Assembly: GCA_037951105.1 (NCBI GenBank)
Contig: JBAMJV010009705.1
Coordinates: 19,607-83,606 of the forward strand
Reading direction: 5' to 3'
Origin: Echinarachnius parma
Taxonomy: Eukaryota; Echinodermata; Echinoidea; Clypeasteroida; Echinarachniidae
Length of the DNA: 64,000 nt
Both the position numbers and the translations under genes were made by a program. Positions 61,834 to 64,000 of this stretch are shown here, piece after piece. Positions within the stretch are counted from its first letter, which is position 1. Each line of letters begins with the position of its first letter. A model generated the notes under the pieces. The model did no database searches. It was not told the DNA's origin and was given only the letters and a program-made list of their open reading frames with translations.

Positions 61834-61906
61834 AGGTGTCATTTGTATGACGCACCTCTTGACCCCCGGGAAGGTGTGTCATGGGTGCGTCATACAAATG
61901 ACACCT
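61834..61906. repeat. Perfect 23-bp inverted repeat
   Basis: AGGTGTCATTTGTATGACGC plus ACC at 61834-61856 is the exact complement of 61884-61906, with a 27-base spacer containing CCCCCGGG. The stem is perfect as written. No flanking transposon ends were identified. Confidence 0.85.
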
Positions 61907-62820
61907 GCATAAATGGGTACCTGGTGCACTTGAGGTTTTAGCCGGATGCACCCTTGTTTGGTACCTTTTGGCTAGGATACTCCCTGGTGAGTTGAGATGG
62001 TGCTCATGATGAATAGTGTAGGTGTATTTAAACTGTACCCAATAACCAGGGATAATAAATATTATATGCACCACAAGGGTTAATATTTTGAATTGTAATC
62101 AATACGATTAAACGCAACTTTGCAATTTGAAATAAGCAACTGTCTATTGCATAAAGAGAACTTGAGCTTGAAAGTTGCATTTTATATTTTAGAGATGCAT
62201 TTACTATTAGAGGAACTCTCATATACTTGTGACACTGGTAAGCGCCACTTCAAGGACCCCCTTTTACATCAAAGGCGAATGATGGTCTAACGTTGTGTTA
62301 TTTTGTATCCAATGGCCGTTTGGCAGGGCCTCAATAATCGCTCTATCCAAGCTAGCCACTATTATACTTTGTTTCAAAAATTCCTCTTTAAACACTTGCG
62401 AGTGTTCAGGAGCTATCAATTAAATGAAAATAATATGTCTAAATATGGCAATTTGTTTAGTAAAATAGTGATAATTACAGTGATGTGTAGGAATGTTTTT
62501 GTTTTGGTCATGAAGGTATTAGTTTGTGTATGTTGTCCCAATAGCAATGGTTTGTGCCCCCCCCCCTATAATTTTTTTTAAAAAATACAAAACAAAATTA
62601 GAGAAAGCTGAAGAAATGCAAAGTGAACAGTTAAGTAGTGGGGTCGTACTGAATTGGGAGGGGACAGGCACACTATTTGCAATTCTTATTTTCAAATATT
62701 TACCCTTACATTTTGTTTTAATATTAGTTTTTTGTTAATTATTGGGAGGGGGGGGGGGGGAGGGGGGGGCATGTACCCCCAGTCTGTGCCTCCAGTAAAT
62801 ATGCCACCGATAGTGAACCT
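61907..62820. other. Intergenic with poly-C and poly-G tracts
   Basis: A poly-C tract at about 62560-62568 and a poly-G run at about 62743-62769. No exon or RNA gene is seen. Confidence 0.45.
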
Positions 62821-62910
62821 CCCCTCTCTTAACCCGTTCCCTTCGAGATTCTAAAATCTCCATAGACTTTGTACACAACCCACTCGGTTCCCGTAGTCAG
62901 GGGTTAAAAT
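62821..62910. repeat. Copy of the repeat nested at 20963
   Basis: CCATAGACTTTGTACACAAC, CCACTCGGTTCC and CAGGGGTTAAAA are the reverse complement, with few differences, of the segment at about 20963-21044. A short dispersed element. Confidence 0.55.
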
Positions 62911-62979
62911 GATTGGCCTAGCTGTCCCCCAGACTGTATCCCCATGCCACTCTTCTGTGTGTTCTAGTGAAGCATGTGT

Positions 62980-63147
62980 GTTTGTGTGTGTTATGTGTGT
63001 GTGTGCTTGTGGTGTGTGTGTGTCTGTATGTATGTATGTATGTATGTATAAAAAACAACGAAATTCAAGAAGATACTCAGTGGAAAGATTTTTCAAAGAT
63101 GTATGTATGTATGTATGTATGTGTGCATTTATGTATACTAGTATGTA

Positions 63148-63180
<33 letters not shown>

Positions 63181-63232
63181 GAATGCGTGTGTGTGTTTGT
63201 CTGTCCGTATGTATGTGTATGTAGGTGATGAC
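62980..63232. repeat. TG and TATG microsatellites
   Basis: Mixed TGTG, TATG and TGTATG runs with a unique interruption at about 63050-63095. The long open frames here on both strands are products of the repeat. Confidence 0.93.
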
Positions 63233-64000
63233 ACTTGCCTTTAACCTGTAATGTAGAGCCTCTAAAAATAATGAACATGGCATATCAAAGATTTATATGA
63301 CCCTGAATTAAACTTGACCACTAGCCCCCAAGGATATGGCATACAATAGCTTGTGTAAAAGGTCAGCTTTTCTATTCAGATAACTGCTAAATTAGTAACG
63401 GGTAACTAGGTGCGAAATAAGCGGAACACCGTTTTGTTTATGGCTTATTTGGGACAGTTTGTGCTGTTCTGTAATGTAGCAGACCCAATAATGCCCAAGG
63501 GAGAAAATTAGTTCAATTACTTCACAAAAAGTGAACATAATAGACAAATTATTATGAAATACGAATTGAAAAAAATAAAATAAAAAACCGTAACTTGCTC
63601 TGGCAATGTCGGAGTCTTGTCGGCAAAAAATCTAAATGTAACGTTTTGTACTAATTGAAAGAAATCGCAATCCTCACTTGAGTGGTTGCTGACGTGCGAA
63701 CATTATTAAATACATTTTTTTTTCACTTTAAAGGGATCTAGTATACATTGTCCAAATCCACAACACTTAATTAGAAATCTAGTGGTTCACTCATACATTT
63801 TAAATTCGTAATATTAATTAATTAATGGAAGCATAGAACAGGTTTTGGGTATTCGAATTTCTCTTTCGTTAGACAAATATTTATGAATGAAGAGTTCGGA
63901 TTTGAACTGTATATCCACTGGTTAGTCATAACTGTATACAAAGTCAGTACAATGAGTACGAGCAAATATCACTGCATTTTCGCTCATTACTCGGCCATGT
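63233..64000. other. Intergenic, nothing recognised
   Basis: AT-rich sequence to the end of the window, without an exon or repeat that I can support. Confidence 0.4.

Noticed and set aside
62851-63283. Frames of repeated Tyr-Ile-His-Thr or Cys-Val-Cys type
   Set aside because: Translation of the TG/TATG microsatellite.

Overview
This is eukaryotic nuclear DNA from an animal. It is AT-rich, has small exons with GT-AG introns, and carries many transposable elements. A marine deuterostome invertebrate fits best, an echinoderm being my first guess and a hemichordate or cephalochordate possible. The reasons are a receptor combining SRCR and MAM-like domains, an intact Ty3/gypsy element with a single gag-pol frame, CR1/jockey-type non-LTR elements, and many short TTAA-type and foldback elements. 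The species cannot be fixed from the sequence alone. All host genes I can support are on the + strand.

Layout. (1) About 1.6-7.9 kb: the 3' end (transmembrane exon plus two cytoplasmic exons) of a type I membrane protein whose ectodomain must lie to the left. (2) 7.9-17.8 kb: repeat-rich DNA with abutting TTAA elements, a minisatellite, and a complete LTR retrotransposon at 11461-16647 with 170-bp LTRs and a 5-bp target duplication. (3) 20.6-33.5 kb: a nine-exon receptor of 1261 predicted residues: signal peptide, SRCR, a vestigial MAM start, a full MAM-like domain, a Ser/Thr/Pro stalk, one transmembrane segment, and a very long cytoplasmic tail full of Tyr-x-x-Leu motifs. (4) 37.1-45.6 kb: its tandem paralogue, nine exons and 908 residues, with one partial and one complete MAM-like domain, stalk, transmembrane segment, and a tail containing a canonical-spacing ITAM. 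(5) 48.9-50.2 kb: a small, probably secreted protein with a permuted papain-fold (LRAT/PPPDE-like) His and Asn-Cys signature. (6) 54.9-60.6 kb: MRPL15, mitochondrial large-subunit ribosomal protein uL15m, four exons, with an apparent one-base frame discrepancy in exon 2 and a tandem array of exon-2-boundary copies before it. (7) 60.6-64 kb: no gene seen.

Both receptors keep reading frame across all nine exons, and several exon sizes and all comparable intron phases agree (79/79 nt signal exon, 254/254 nt MAM exon, phase 2 right after the transmembrane segment). The partial gene at the left has the same phase-1 entry and phase-2 exit around its transmembrane exon. The block therefore looks like a local cluster of tyrosine-motif receptors. 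Repeated tail motifs (His-x-Tyr-x-x-Leu; LFHE..YN[TS]L[DN]F; THEYYI[IL]EP) are shared between paralogues. A signalling role, perhaps immune or adhesive, is an inference from these motifs.

A second theme is local duplication. Truncated copies of three real exons lie just upstream of those exons (40.6, 43.5 and 59.3 kb), and the MRPL15 exon-2 boundary has been amplified several times. A third theme is repeats built from short self-complementary words (AAGCAATTGCTT, AGCAC/GTGCT, CACAGTGTG/CACACTGTG, TTCGTTATTCCGAA), and several long foldback elements.
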